A stretch of DNA of 57,303 nucleotides. Source: Dactylosporangium sucinum. Lineage in GTDB: Bacteria > Actinomycetota > Actinomycetes > Mycobacteriales > Micromonosporaceae. Positions 33,285-41,516 of this stretch are shown piece after piece. The position numbers and the translations under genes are program-made. Below the pieces are notes generated by a model. That model was not told the DNA's origin. It did no database searches and worked only from the letters and a program-made list of their open reading frames with translations. Numbering within the stretch: position 1 is the stretch's first letter; the number at the start of each line of letters is the position of its first letter. The stretch lies in assembly GCF_014647515.1 (NCBI RefSeq), contig NZ_BMPI01000036.1:55948-113250 (forward strand), read 5' to 3'.

Positions 33285-34407
33285 TCGCGGTCCCCCCACC
33301 CTCGCACATCGTCTGCAGACCGTACCGCCCGCCGGTTGCCTCCAACTCATGCAAAAGTGTCGTCATCAGCCGCGCACCGGTCGCGCCGAGCGGGTGGCCG
33401 AGGGCCACCGCGCCGCCGTTGACGTTCACGCGGGCCAGGTCGGCGCCGGTCTCGCGCTGCCAGGCGAGGACCACCGGTACGAATGCCTCGTTCACCTCGA
33501 ACAGGTCGATGTCGTCGATCGTCAGGCCGGCCTTCTCGAGCGCCACCGCCGTGGCGGGGATCGGGCCGGTGAGCATGTACACCGGGTCGTCCGCGCGGAC
33601 GCTCAGGTGGTGGATGCGCGCGCGGGGCCGCAGGCCGAACTCGGAGACGGCACGACCGGAGGCGATGAGCAGGGCGGCCGCGCCGTCGGAGATCTGGCTG
33701 GCCAGGGCCGCGGTCACCACGCCGCCGGGGGTGAGGGTCGGCAGGGACGCCATCTTCTCGGCGCTGGTGTCGCGGCGGGGGCCCTCGTCGGCCGTCACGT
33801 CGCCGACGGGGACGATCTCGCGCGCGAAGCGCCCCCCGTCGACGGCCGCCGCGGCCCGCCGGTGGCTCTCCAGGGCGTACGACTCCATCTCGGAACGCGT
33901 CAGCGACCACTTGGCGGCGATCAGCTCGGCCGCCCGGAACTGGCTGATCTCCTGGTCACCGTAGCGGGCCTGCCAGCCGGTCGAGCCGCGGAACGGGTCG
34001 TCGAAGCCGTACTCGCGGCCGGCCAGCATGGCGGCCGAGATCGGGATGGCGCTCATGTTCTGCACGCCGCCGGCCACGACGAGGTCGGCGGTGCCCGACA
34101 TGACGGCCTGGGCGGCGAAGTGCACGGCCTGCTGGGAGGAGCCGCACTGCCGGTCGACGGTGACGCCCGGAACGTGCTCGGGCAGGCCCGCGGCCAGCCA
34201 GGACGTGCGGGCGATGTTGCCGGCCTGCGGGCCGAGCGCGTCGACGCAGCCGAAGATGACGTCGTCGACGGCGGCCGGGTCGACGCCGCTGCGCTCGACG
34301 AGGGCGGTGAGCACGTGCGCGCCCAGGTCGGCCGGGTGCATGCGGGCAAGGCCGCCGCCGCGCCGCCCGACGGGGGTGCGGACCGCATCAACAATGAAGG
34401 CGCTCAT
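33259..34407 (-). CDS. fadA6: Steroid 3-ketoacyl-CoA thiolase FadA6
   Basis: A 382-residue thiolase. The nucleophile Cys88 is in VTVDRQCGSSQQA, the His is in GHPLGATGAR and the second Cys in TMCEGGGTANVTVIERL. Long stretches match mycobacterial FadA6 as I remember it (DALGPQAGNIARTSWLAAGL, YGDQEISQFRAAELIAAKWS, ISDGAAALLIASGRAVSEFG). FadA6 cleaves the 3-keto-CoA formed after IpdAB opens the last ring. The ATG at 34407 is 7 nt from TAAGGT on its strand, so the transcript is leaderless. The gene diverges from fadD3 across one operator. Confidence 0.92.
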   Translation of the reverse strand: MSAFIVDAVRTPVGRRGGGLARMHPADLGAHVLTALVERSGVDPAAVDDVIFGCVDALGPQAGNIARTSWLAAGLPEHVPGVTVDRQCGSSQQAVHFAAQAVMSGTADLVVAGGVQNMSAIPISAAMLAGREYGFDDPFRGSTGWQARYGDQEISQFRAAELIAAKWSLTRSEMESYALESHRRAAAAVDGGRFAREIVPVGDVTADEGPRRDTSAEKMASLPTLTPGGVVTAALASQISDGAAALLIASGRAVSEFGLRPRARIHHLSVRADDPVYMLTGPIPATAVALEKAGLTIDDIDLFEVNEAFVPVVLAWQRETGADLARVNVNGGAVALGHPLGATGARLMTTLLHELEATGGRYGLQTMCEGGGTANVTVIERL

Positions 34408-34423
34408 GCCCAGCACCTTACCA

Positions 34424-34437
34424 AGCGAGCGCTTGGT
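34424..34437. promoter_or_regulatory. KstR2-type operator between fadA6 and fadD3
   Basis: AGCGAGCGCTTGGT matches AnCAAGnnCTTGnT with one mismatch. It is embedded in an 11-bp perfect inverted repeat, CACCTTACCAA/TTGGTAAGGTG (34414-34424 and 34437-34447). TAAGGT occurs on both strands at the outer ends, each exactly 7 nt from a start codon (fadA6 at 34407, fadD3 at 34454). This repeats the symmetric leaderless design at 26845. Confidence 0.8.
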
Positions 34438-34453
34438 TGGTAAGGTGGCCGGC

Positions 34454-35956
34454 ATGGAACCGTTGGCCGCCCGGACCATTCCCGATCTGGTACTGGCGGG
34501 CGCCGCACGCCACGGCGAACGCGAGGCGATCGTCGACGGCCCCGTGCGGCTCACCTACGCGCAGCTGGCCGGCGAGGTCGCCCGGTTCGCGGGAGCCCTT
34601 GCCGCTCGGGGGGTCGGCAAGGGCGACCGCGTCGCGATCTGGGCGCCCAACTCGTGGCGCTGGATCGTGGCCGCCCTGGGCATCGTCACCGCCGGCGGGG
34701 TCATGGTGCCGCTGAACACGCGGCTCAAGGGCGCGGAGGCGGCGTACATCCTCCGCCGCAGCGGCACCCGGCTGCTGTTCGTGCAGGACGGCTTCCTCGG
34801 CAACTCCTACGTCGCCGCGCTGCGCAAGGCGTGGGAGGAGGAGCCGGACCACGGCGTCGAGGCGATCGTCGACCTGGTCGCCGACTGGGACGCATTTGCG
34901 CAGACCCGCACGGACGTCGCGACCGCCGTGGACCCCGACGACCTGGCCGACCTCTTCTTCACCTCCGGCACCACCGGCCGGCCGAAGGGTGCGATGCTCA
35001 CCCACCGGCAGAGCACCGAGCTGTACGTCGCCTGGAGCGAGCTGGCCGGCCTCACCGCCGGCGACCGCTACCTGCTGGTCAACCCCTGCTCCCACACCTT
35101 CGGCTACAAGGCCGGCGTGATCGCCTGCCTGCTGCGCGGCGCCACGATCGTGCCGCAGCCCGTGTTCGACGTCGAGGAGACGCTGCGGATCGTCGCCGCC
35201 GAGCGGATCACGGTGCTGCCCGGGCCGCCGACGCTGTACACCTCGATCCTCGACCACCCGCGCCGCACCGAGTTCGACCTGTCCAGCCTCCGCGTCGCCA
35301 TCACCGGCGCCACCACCGTGCCGGTCGTCATGATCGAGCGGCTGCGGGAGGAGCTCAGGCTCGCGACCGTGCTCACCGCGTACGGGCTCACCGAGTCGTG
35401 CGGGACGGCGACCATGTGCCGGCCCGACGACGACCCGCAGACGGTGGCGACCACCTGCGGGGCGGCGGTCCCCGGCGTCGAGGTGCGGGTGGACGAGACC
35501 ACCGGCGAGGTGCTGGTCCGCGGTTACAACGTGATGCGGGGGTACTTCGAGGACCCCGCCGCGACCGCCGACGCCGTCGACGCGGACGGCTGGCTGCACA
35601 CGGGCGACGTGGGCGTGCTGGACGAGCGGGGCTACCTGCGCATCACCGACCGGCTCAAGGACATGTTCATCGTCGGCGGCTTCAACGCCTACCCGGCCGA
35701 GATCGAACAGGTCCTGGCCCGGCACCCGGCGCTCGCCGAGGTGGCGGTGATCGGCGCGCCCGACGACCGGCTGGGCGAGGTGGCCCGGGCGTTCGTCGTG
35801 CCGCGCGCCGGGGTCACGCCGGACGTCGCCGAGCTGTCCGAGTACTGCAAGCAGCGACTCGCCAACTACAAGGTCCCGCGCGAGTTCGTCATCATCCCCG
35901 AGCTGCCCCGCAACGCCAGCGGGAAGGTGCTCAAGACCAGCCTGCGGAGCCGCTGA
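34454..35956 (+). CDS. fadD3: HIP-CoA synthetase FadD3
   Basis: A 500-residue acyl-CoA ligase. The ATP motif FFTSGTTGRPKGA is at residues 168-180, then YGLTES, HTGDVGVLDERGYLRITDRL and the C-terminal catalytic Lys in ASGKVLKTS. It matches mycobacterial FadD3 at characteristic places: VNPCSHTFGYKAGVIACLLR, TVLPGPPTLYTSILDHPRRT and FDLSSLRVAITGATTVPVVM. FadD3 activates HIP, the bicyclic product left after rings A and B are removed, and so commits it to degradation. It is transcribed leaderless from the box at 34424 and is followed without a gap by an SDR gene. Confidence 0.92.
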   Translation: MEPLAARTIPDLVLAGAARHGEREAIVDGPVRLTYAQLAGEVARFAGALAARGVGKGDRVAIWAPNSWRWIVAALGIVTAGGVMVPLNTRLKGAEAAYILRRSGTRLLFVQDGFLGNSYVAALRKAWEEEPDHGVEAIVDLVADWDAFAQTRTDVATAVDPDDLADLFFTSGTTGRPKGAMLTHRQSTELYVAWSELAGLTAGDRYLLVNPCSHTFGYKAGVIACLLRGATIVPQPVFDVEETLRIVAAERITVLPGPPTLYTSILDHPRRTEFDLSSLRVAITGATTVPVVMIERLREELRLATVLTAYGLTESCGTATMCRPDDDPQTVATTCGAAVPGVEVRVDETTGEVLVRGYNVMRGYFEDPAATADAVDADGWLHTGDVGVLDERGYLRITDRLKDMFIVGGFNAYPAEIEQVLARHPALAEVAVIGAPDDRLGEVARAFVVPRAGVTPDVAELSEYCKQRLANYKVPREFVIIPELPRNASGKVLKTSLRSR

Positions 35957-36607
35957 ATGGACACCGTCATCGTCACCGGCGGCGCGAGCGGCATCGGCGC
36001 CGCGATCGTCCGCCTCGCCGGGGAGCAGGGCCTCAACCCGGTCGTGTGGGACCTGAGCCCCGGCGGGATGGTCGTCGACACCCGCGACCGGGCCGCCGTG
36101 CAGGCCGCCCTGGCCGAGGTCGGCCCGGCCCGCTACCTGGTCAACAACGCCGGGCCGGCGAGCTCGAGCGCGCTCGGTTTCGGCGACGGCCTCATCGGTA
36201 CCGCCGGATCCGTCGAACTCGTCACGTCGGCCTGGCTCGCCACGAACCCGCCCGACGGGGCCGCGGTCGTCAACGTGGCGAGCGTCGCCGGGAACCTCGT
36301 CGGCACCGACTCCGCGTGGTACAGCGCCGGGAAGGCGGCCATCGCCGGCTACACCCGCCACCTCGCCACGCGCATCGCCCCGCGGGTGCGGGCCAACGCC
36401 GTCGCGCCCGGCTTCATCGAGACGCCACGGATGGCCGGCTTCGCCGACAGCCCGCTCGGCCGGTCGCTCATCGAGCGCAACCCCATGCGCCGCGCCGGCC
36501 GTCCCGAGGACGTCGCCGCCGCCGTGCTGTTCCTGCTCTCCCCGGCCGCCGCCTACGTCAACGGCGTCCTGCTGCCCGTCGACGGCGGCTGGACGGTCTC
36601 GCAGTAA
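35957..36607 (+). CDS. Short SDR family oxidoreductase
   Basis: A 216-residue SDR, shorter than the usual 250. TGGASGIG, NNAG, Ser in VVNVASVAGN and YSAGK are all present, and it ends with VNGVLLPVDGGWTVSQ. The missing length is in the region after the cofactor motif (LSPGGMVVDTRDRAAVQAAL). The ATG follows the fadD3 stop directly, so it is co-transcribed with fadD3. The substrate is unknown; an oxidised or reduced HIP-CoA derivative is a reasonable guess. Confidence 0.83.
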   Translation: MDTVIVTGGASGIGAAIVRLAGEQGLNPVVWDLSPGGMVVDTRDRAAVQAALAEVGPARYLVNNAGPASSSALGFGDGLIGTAGSVELVTSAWLATNPPDGAAVVNVASVAGNLVGTDSAWYSAGKAAIAGYTRHLATRIAPRVRANAVAPGFIETPRMAGFADSPLGRSLIERNPMRRAGRPEDVAAAVLFLLSPAAAYVNGVLLPVDGGWTVSQ

Positions 36608-36679
36608 CCGCCAATGCGCCGGGTGACCGGGCGCGGCCGCCGTGTCGAACGGTCGCTTGAATGGAAAGGAAGGTGATCC

Positions 36680-37870
36680 GTGGACGCCGTGATCGTCGCC
36701 GCGGTGCGCTCCCCGATCGGCCGCGCCTACAAGGGCTCGCTGGCCGGCGTGCGCGCCGACGACCTCGCCGCGCAGGTGGTCCGCACCGCGCTCGACAGGG
36801 TGCCGGCCCTGGACCCGGCCACGCTCGACGACCTGATGCTCGGCTGTGCCCAGCCGGCCGGCGAGCAGGGGTACAACCTGGGCCGCCAGGTCGCCATGCA
36901 CCTCGGGTTCGACATGGTCCCCGGCACCACCGTCAACCGCTACTGCGCGTCGTCGCTGCAGGCGATCCGGATGGCGTTCCACGCGATCCGGGCGGGGGAG
37001 GGCCACGCGTTCGTCGCCGCCGGGGCCGAGGTCGTCTCGCACTACCCGGCCGGCAAGTCCGACGGCATGCCCGACACCCGCAACCCGCGCTGGCCCGAGT
37101 TCACCCCGTCCGCGCGGTGGTCGGACCCGCGCGACCGCGGTGAGCTGCCCGACGTGTACGTCGCGATGGGGGAGACCGCCGAGAACGTCGCCCAGCTGTG
37201 CGACGTCTCCCGCCACGAGCAGGACGAGTTCGCCGTGCGCTCGCAGAACAACGCCGAGAAGGCGCAGGCCGACGGGTTCTGGGACATCGACGTCACGCCG
37301 GTGACGCTGCCGGACGGCACGGTCGTGCGCCGCGACGACGGCCCGCGGGCGGGCGTGACCCTCGACAAGGTCGCCGCGCTCCAGCCGGTGTTCCGCCCCG
37401 ACGGTACCGTCACCGCCGGCAACTGCTGCCCGCTCAACGACGGCGCCGCCGCCCTCGTCGTCGTGAGCGCCCAGCGCGCCCGGGAGCTGGGCCTGACCCC
37501 GCTCGCCCGGATCGTGAGCACCGGCGTGTCCGCGCTCAGCCCCGAGATCATGGGCCTCGGCCCGGTCGAGGCGAGCCGCCGGGCCCTGGCCAACGCCGGC
37601 ATGTCGATCTCGGACATCGACCTCGTCGAGATCAACGAGGCCTTCGCCGCCCAGGTGATCCCGTCGTACCGGCAGCTGGGCGCCGACCTGGACCGCGTCA
37701 ACGTCCACGGCGGCGCGATCGCGGTGGGCCACCCGTTCGGGATGACCGGCGCCCGGATCGCCACGACGCTGATCAACGGCCTCGTGCACAGGGACGGCCA
37801 GTTCGGCCTGGAGACCATGTGCACGGCCGGCGGCCAGGGCATGGCGATGGTGGTGGAGCGGCTCTCATGA
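36680..37870 (+). CDS. Acetyl-CoA acetyltransferase-type thiolase (second thiolase of the regulon)
   Basis: A 396-residue thiolase starting at GTG after AAGGAAGGTG. Cys89 in VNRYCASSLQAIRMAF is the nucleophile, GHPFGMTGAR holds the His and METMCTAGGQGMAMV-type sequence (LETMCTAGGQGMAMVVERL) the second Cys. It is clearly different from FadA6 and closer to general degradative thiolases (FadA-type). It may cleave a later linear intermediate. No KstR2-type box precedes it; it is 72 bases after the SDR and probably read through from the fadD3 promoter. The stop overlaps the next SDR start (ATGA). Confidence 0.87.
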   Translation: MDAVIVAAVRSPIGRAYKGSLAGVRADDLAAQVVRTALDRVPALDPATLDDLMLGCAQPAGEQGYNLGRQVAMHLGFDMVPGTTVNRYCASSLQAIRMAFHAIRAGEGHAFVAAGAEVVSHYPAGKSDGMPDTRNPRWPEFTPSARWSDPRDRGELPDVYVAMGETAENVAQLCDVSRHEQDEFAVRSQNNAEKAQADGFWDIDVTPVTLPDGTVVRRDDGPRAGVTLDKVAALQPVFRPDGTVTAGNCCPLNDGAAALVVVSAQRARELGLTPLARIVSTGVSALSPEIMGLGPVEASRRALANAGMSISDIDLVEINEAFAAQVIPSYRQLGADLDRVNVHGGAIAVGHPFGMTGARIATTLINGLVHRDGQFGLETMCTAGGQGMAMVVERLS

Positions 37871-38745
37871 GCGTTCTTGAGGGCAAGGCGGTGGTGGTGA
37901 CCGGGGCCGGGCAGGGCCTCGGCGCCGCCTACGCGCTGCTGGCCGCCGCCGAGGGGGCGGCGGTCGTGGTCAACGACGTCGACGCCGGCCTCGCCGCGGC
38001 GGTGGTCGAGCGGATCCGCTCCGCCGGCGGGCGGGCCGAGGCGGCCGTGGGCACGGTCGCCACCTGGGAGGGCGCCGGCGCGATCGTCGACCGGTGCGTC
38101 GAGGCGTTCGGGGCGATCGACGGCCTGGTCAACAACGCCGGCATCTTCCGCCTCGCGCACCCCGCCGAGCAGGACCCGGCCGAGTTCGCGCGGGTGGTCG
38201 AGGTCAACCTGCTCGGCAGCGCGTACTGCGGCCTGCACGCGATCCGGGCCATGCTGCCCCGGGGCCGCGGCTCGATCGTCAACGTCACCTCCGGCGCGCA
38301 CGCCGGGTCGGCGGCCATGGGCGCCTACGGCGCGAGCAAGGGCGGCGTCGCCTCGCTCACCTACTGCTGGGCGGCCGACCTGGCCGGCACCGGCGTGCGG
38401 GTCAACGCCGTCTCGCCGAACGCGCACACCCGCATGGCCGACGCGTTCGAGGCCTACCTGGGCGCCGCCGCGCAGGGCCAGAACCTGCACAAGTCCCCGG
38501 AGCAGAACGCGCCGGCCGTGATCTACCTGCTGTCCGACGCCGCGGCCGGGGTGCACGGCCAGGTCGTGCGGATCGACGGGGACGAGTTGTCGATGGTCGC
38601 CCATCCCACGGTACTGGGGGAGGGCACCCACGATCCGTCCTGGTCCGTCGGCGCCGTGGCGGCGGCGTTCGCCGCCGGCGAGGTGGGCCCGCTGATGCCG
38701 GTCGGGCTCCACCGTTCCCGCCATGAGGCAGACTTGGGCGCGTGA
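37867..38745 (+). CDS. SDR family oxidoreductase, long form
   Basis: A 292-residue SDR with TGAGQGLG, NNAG, Ser in IVNVTSGAHAG and YGASK. The C-terminal ~50 residues beyond the fold (GQVVRIDGDELSMVAHPTVL, then a Trp/Ala-rich tail) are of the type seen in steroid-region dehydrogenases such as Rv3548c. It is coupled to the thiolase gene and to the DinB-like gene after it. It probably oxidises a hydroxyacyl-CoA; substrate unknown. Confidence 0.84.
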   Translation: MSVLEGKAVVVTGAGQGLGAAYALLAAAEGAAVVVNDVDAGLAAAVVERIRSAGGRAEAAVGTVATWEGAGAIVDRCVEAFGAIDGLVNNAGIFRLAHPAEQDPAEFARVVEVNLLGSAYCGLHAIRAMLPRGRGSIVNVTSGAHAGSAAMGAYGASKGGVASLTYCWAADLAGTGVRVNAVSPNAHTRMADAFEAYLGAAAQGQNLHKSPEQNAPAVIYLLSDAAAGVHGQVVRIDGDELSMVAHPTVLGEGTHDPSWSVGAVAAAFAAGEVGPLMPVGLHRSRHEADLGA

Positions 38746-39263
38746 CCGACCGCACCTGGAAGGCGTTCGTGGCCGCCCTGGCCGACCGCATCGAGCGCGA
38801 CGTCCGCGCCGTCCTCGACGGGCTCGACCCGGCGCTGCTCGACACACCGGCCGTGCCCGGCACCAACCCGATCGGCTGGCTGCTGTGGCACCTCACCCGC
38901 AGCCACGACCGCAACGTGAGCGAGCTGGCCGGCCAGCCCCAGCTGTGGATCACCGACGGCTGGCACGCGCGGTTCGGCCGGCTCGCCGACCCGGACGAGA
39001 CCGGCTACCGGCACACGCCCGAACAGGTGGCGGCGTTCGTGAGCCCGGAGCCGGGCGTCCTCGGCGCCTACCACTGGGCGGTCGGCGCCCGCTTCCGGAC
39101 GTACCTCGACGCCGCCCCGGCCGCCGACCCGGCCCGGCTGGCCACCAGCCCCACCCTCGGTGACACGATGCCGGTCCGCGACCGCCTGGTCGGCGTCCTC
39201 GTGGAGGGCCTCGAGCACGTCGGCCAGGCGGCGTACCTGCGCGGCCTGCTGGAGCGCCGCTAG
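38742..39263 (+). CDS. DinB-family (mycothiol-dependent type) protein
   Basis: A 173-residue four-helix DinB/DUF664 protein. The metal-binding histidines are suggested by WLLWHLTRSHDRNV at about residues 46-59 and by VEGLEHVGQAAYLRGLL near the end. Many actinobacterial members are mycothiol-dependent transferases or isomerases. The GTG start overlaps the stop of the SDR gene (GTGA), so translation may be coupled, but a role in steroid breakdown is not indicated. It ends four bases into the convergent reductase-like gene. Confidence 0.8.
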   Translation: MTDRTWKAFVAALADRIERDVRAVLDGLDPALLDTPAVPGTNPIGWLLWHLTRSHDRNVSELAGQPQLWITDGWHARFGRLADPDETGYRHTPEQVAAFVSPEPGVLGAYHWAVGARFRTYLDAAPAADPARLATSPTLGDTMPVRDRLVGVLVEGLEHVGQAAYLRGLLERR

Positions 39264-39841
39264 TTCACGACCCGGTAGGTGAGGTGCGTGGCCTCGGGCG
39301 TGTCGACGCTCGCCAGGTGCTCGAGGCCGACCGGCAGCGGCCCGTCGAACAACGGCGTGCCGCCGCCGAGCAGCACCGGGGCGACGTGCAGCCGCAGCCG
39401 GTCGGCCCGCCCGGACGCGAGCGCCTGGCGGGCCACGGAGGCGCCGCCCATGACGTGCACGTTGCGCTCCCCGGCGGCCCGCTGTGCGGCGTCCAGGGCC
39501 GCCGTGATCCCGCCCGTGACGAAGGTGAACGTCGTGTCGCCCCTGCGCATGACCTCATGCGGCCGGTGCGTGACGACGAAGACCGGCATCCGGTAGAAGC
39601 CGTCCTCGCCCCAGCCGCCGGTGTCGTCGTACACCCGCCGGCTGGTGACCACGGCCCCCGACCCGGCGAACAGCAGCTCGTCGAGCAGCGCCTGCCCCTG
39701 CGGATGCCGCCAGACCCAGTGGTGCAGCGCCTCGCCCCCGATGCCGAGCCCGTGCGCCTCGTCGACGCCGGGCCCGGTGACGAAGCCGTCGACGGATACG
39801 GAGATGTCCACCTCGATGTGTCCCATGCCGGGGTTGACCAT
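39260..39841 (-). CDS. Dihydrofolate reductase/RibD C-terminal family protein
   Basis: A 193-residue protein of the RibD-C group: IEVDISVSVDGFVTGPGVDE at the N-terminus, VVTSRRVYDDTGGWGED, PVFVVTHRP, and NVHVMGGASVARQALASGRA near residue 130, a nucleotide-binding loop. ELRLHVAPVLLG-type sequence (LRLHVAPVLLGGGTPLFDG) follows. These proteins are small NAD(P)H reductases of mostly unknown substrate. GGGGG lies 6 bases before the ATG at 39841; an ATG five codons later is possible. It is not linked to the steroid genes. Confidence 0.85.
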   Translation of the reverse strand: MVNPGMGHIEVDISVSVDGFVTGPGVDEAHGLGIGGEALHHWVWRHPQGQALLDELLFAGSGAVVTSRRVYDDTGGWGEDGFYRMPVFVVTHRPHEVMRRGDTTFTFVTGGITAALDAAQRAAGERNVHVMGGASVARQALASGRADRLRLHVAPVLLGGGTPLFDGPLPVGLEHLASVDTPEATHLTYRVVN

Positions 39842-39923
39842 CCGCGCCCCCGAAACTCACCGGTGCTGTGACAAGGTGAACAGCCGGGGCGGTGACGCTG
39901 CGTGGCGGGCCTACGATCGCGAC

Positions 39924-40379
39924 GTGGAGCCGACCACTGACGACCTGCTCCGGGCGATGACGGTGCTCGGGGTGCCGGGCGACCCGCTGTACATCATGCG
40001 CGACCTGGACGACGAGCACCGCCGGCTCGCCCTGCTCGCCCACCTGACGGCGGCGCTGGAGGCCCACCTGGCGTCCGCCGAGGACCGCTCCGATCTGGGC
40101 GTGGAGGACCTGGCCGACCTGCACTGGGACGCGGACCGGGCGGCGGCGTCCGCGCTGCGCCGGGCTCGCCTGGCCCGCGTGCAGCACACGGTGTGGCGCG
40201 AGCGCGGCAAGCAGCCGGACCCGGTGCGCGACGCCGCGCTGACGACGCTGGCCGCGGTGGCGGCGCTGCTGGACAACGCCGGCACCCACCCGATGCTCCC
40301 GGACGCGGCGGCCGCGCTGCGCGACGCCGCCGACCACCTGAGCACGGTCCTGCGCGCGACCCCGTCCCACCCGCTGTAG
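39924..40379 (+). CDS. Helical protein of unknown function
   Basis: A 151-residue, Ala/Leu/Arg-rich, mainly helical protein that I do not recognise (LLRAMTVLGVPGDPLYIMRD, LHWDADRAAASALRRARLAR, AAVAALLDNAGTHPMLPDAA). TACGAT at 39912-39917 lies 6 nt before the GTG at 39924, so a leaderless start is likely. It is divergent from the reductase-like gene. The gap from 40380 to 40753 carries two hairpins and no gene. Confidence 0.55.
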   Translation: MEPTTDDLLRAMTVLGVPGDPLYIMRDLDDEHRRLALLAHLTAALEAHLASAEDRSDLGVEDLADLHWDADRAAASALRRARLARVQHTVWRERGKQPDPVRDAALTTLAAVAALLDNAGTHPMLPDAAAALRDAADHLSTVLRATPSHPL

Positions 40380-40414
40380 GGACCGCCCGCCGCCCGCCGT
40401 TCACTGTTCGCCCG

Positions 40415-40468
40415 ATGATCGATGGAGAGTCCTGGTCGCCATGGCAGCCAAAACTCGCCATCGATCAT
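40415..40468. repeat. Long intergenic hairpin, 16-bp stem with one mismatch
   Basis: ATGATCGATGGAGAGT (40415-40430) pairs with 40453-40468 with one mismatch. The loop CTGGTCGCCATGGCAGCCAA closely matches the loop of the hairpin at 19647-19706 while the arms are different. It lies in the convergent gap before kstR2. Confidence 0.65.
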
Positions 40469-40628
40469 GAGCCCGTCGGCGTGGCCGCGGGCGGGCGGCG
40501 CGGCGAAGGCTGCTTGCGGGCGGCGCGGCGAAGGGCGGCGTGCGGCTGGCCGTGTCGGGCGGCGCGGCTGGGGGTGCGCGGCGTGGTGAAGGGCGGCGTG
40601 CGGCTGGCCGTGTCGTGGTCCGACGCAG

Positions 40629-40696
40629 CTTAGACGTTGGTCGATCTACCCTCGGCAATCGCGCTTCGGCTGAGGGTAGATCGACCAACGTCTAAG
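40629..40696. repeat. Long intergenic hairpin, family A copy 3 (25-bp stem)
   Basis: Bases 40629-40653 pair perfectly with 40672-40696 around an 18-base loop. The arm shares the 22 bases from AGACG through CCCTC with the copy at 19285. It lies 57 bases after the kstR2 stop, between convergent genes, where a bidirectional terminator would be expected; there is no T-run. Confidence 0.78.
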
Positions 40697-40753
40697 GCAT
40701 TCCGGGCCGAGCGGGACCGGGCCGGCGGCGGCGCGGTGGGGTGTGCGGGGCGG

Positions 40754-41341
40754 TCAGCGGCGGGAGAGGCCATCCAGGAACAGCGACGTGCAGTCCTCGG
40801 CCAGCTTGGTGATCGGGTACGCCGCCGTCGGCTTGAACCAGCGCACCGACAGCCAGACCGCGTCACGCATCAGCCGGTACAGGATCTTGGGGTCCAGGTC
40901 GCTGCGGATCACGCCCTGGGCGATGCCCGCCTCGATGACCTGGAGCCACGCCGCCTGGACCTCCTTGCCGGCGTTGCGCAGGTAGCCGAAACGCTCGATC
41001 TGGGTCAGGTAGTTGACGTCGTTCTGGTAGATCTCGGTGGCGTGCGGGTGGGCCTCGACGACCTCCAGCGACGCCACGATGAGGTCGTGCAGCCGCGTCC
41101 TCGGGTCGGTGTCGCCCGACAGGACCCGCTTGTACCGTGTCCGCAGGTCCTCGAGGTAGGAGGTGACGATCTCGTCGACCATCGCCTCTTTCGACTCGAA
41201 GTGATGATAGAGGCTCCCGGACAGGATTCCCGCCTCGTCCGCGATCTCGCGGACGGTCGTGGCGGCCACGCCCTTGCGGGCGAACAGTCCCGCCGCGCTC
41301 GCGAGAATCCGTTCGCGTCGATCCCCAGGCTCTCGCGCCAT
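40754..41341 (-). CDS. kstR2: TetR-family repressor KstR2
   Basis: A 195-residue TetR protein. The DNA-binding domain is RRERILASAAGLFARKGVAA, TTVREIADEAGILSGSLYHH, FESKEAMV (residues ~8-58). The ligand domain contains YQNDVNYLTQIERFGYLRNA and RDAVWLSVRWF, the pattern of mycobacterial KstR2, which is released from DNA by HIP-CoA. AAGG lies upstream of the ATG at 41341. It diverges from ipdA across an exact KstR2 box, so it should repress itself, as the mycobacterial gene does. It is the only TetR regulator in the steroid region. Confidence 0.92.
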   Translation of the reverse strand: MAREPGDRRERILASAAGLFARKGVAATTVREIADEAGILSGSLYHHFESKEAMVDEIVTSYLEDLRTRYKRVLSGDTDPRTRLHDLIVASLEVVEAHPHATEIYQNDVNYLTQIERFGYLRNAGKEVQAAWLQVIEAGIAQGVIRSDLDPKILYRLMRDAVWLSVRWFKPTAAYPITKLAEDCTSLFLDGLSRR

Positions 41342-41433
41342 CCCGTGCCTTCTTGTCGATGTGTCCCCGGCACCAGGAGTGTACGTGTGCCGTGGCCGTG
41401 AGATACGGCTCTGTCGCGAGTGTAGCGTAATCA

Positions 41434-41447
41434 AGCAAGCGCTTGGT
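41434..41447. promoter_or_regulatory. KstR2-type operator between kstR2 and ipdA
   Basis: AGCAAGCGCTTGGT is an exact match to AnCAAGnnCTTGnT. TACGGT at 41447-41452 is a possible -10 for ipdA, and TACACT (minus strand, 41424-41419) one for kstR2. Unlike the boxes at 26845 and 34424, both genes here have leaders of about 65-80 bases and ribosome-binding sites. Confidence 0.85.
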
Positions 41448-41516
41448 ACGGTCAGCTGGTCCTGAGAACAAAGGGTGCTCCGGGCGAACCGGACGGTCAC
41501 CTGAAGAAGGCGGACC

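Noticed and set aside
36655..36680. KstR2 half-site (TCGCTTGA) before the second thiolase
   Set aside because: Only one arm is present; the gene has a ribosome-binding site and lies 72 bases after a co-directional gene, so read-through is simpler.
34418..37789. Minus-strand frame of over 1100 codons opposite fadD3 and the second thiolase
   Set aside because: Antisense shadow; no family features, whereas the plus strand carries complete catalytic motifs.
36680..37870. FadA6 assignment for this thiolase
   Set aside because: The thiolase at 33259 matches FadA6 far better at the active site and in QEISQFRAAEL; this one is of the general FadA type.
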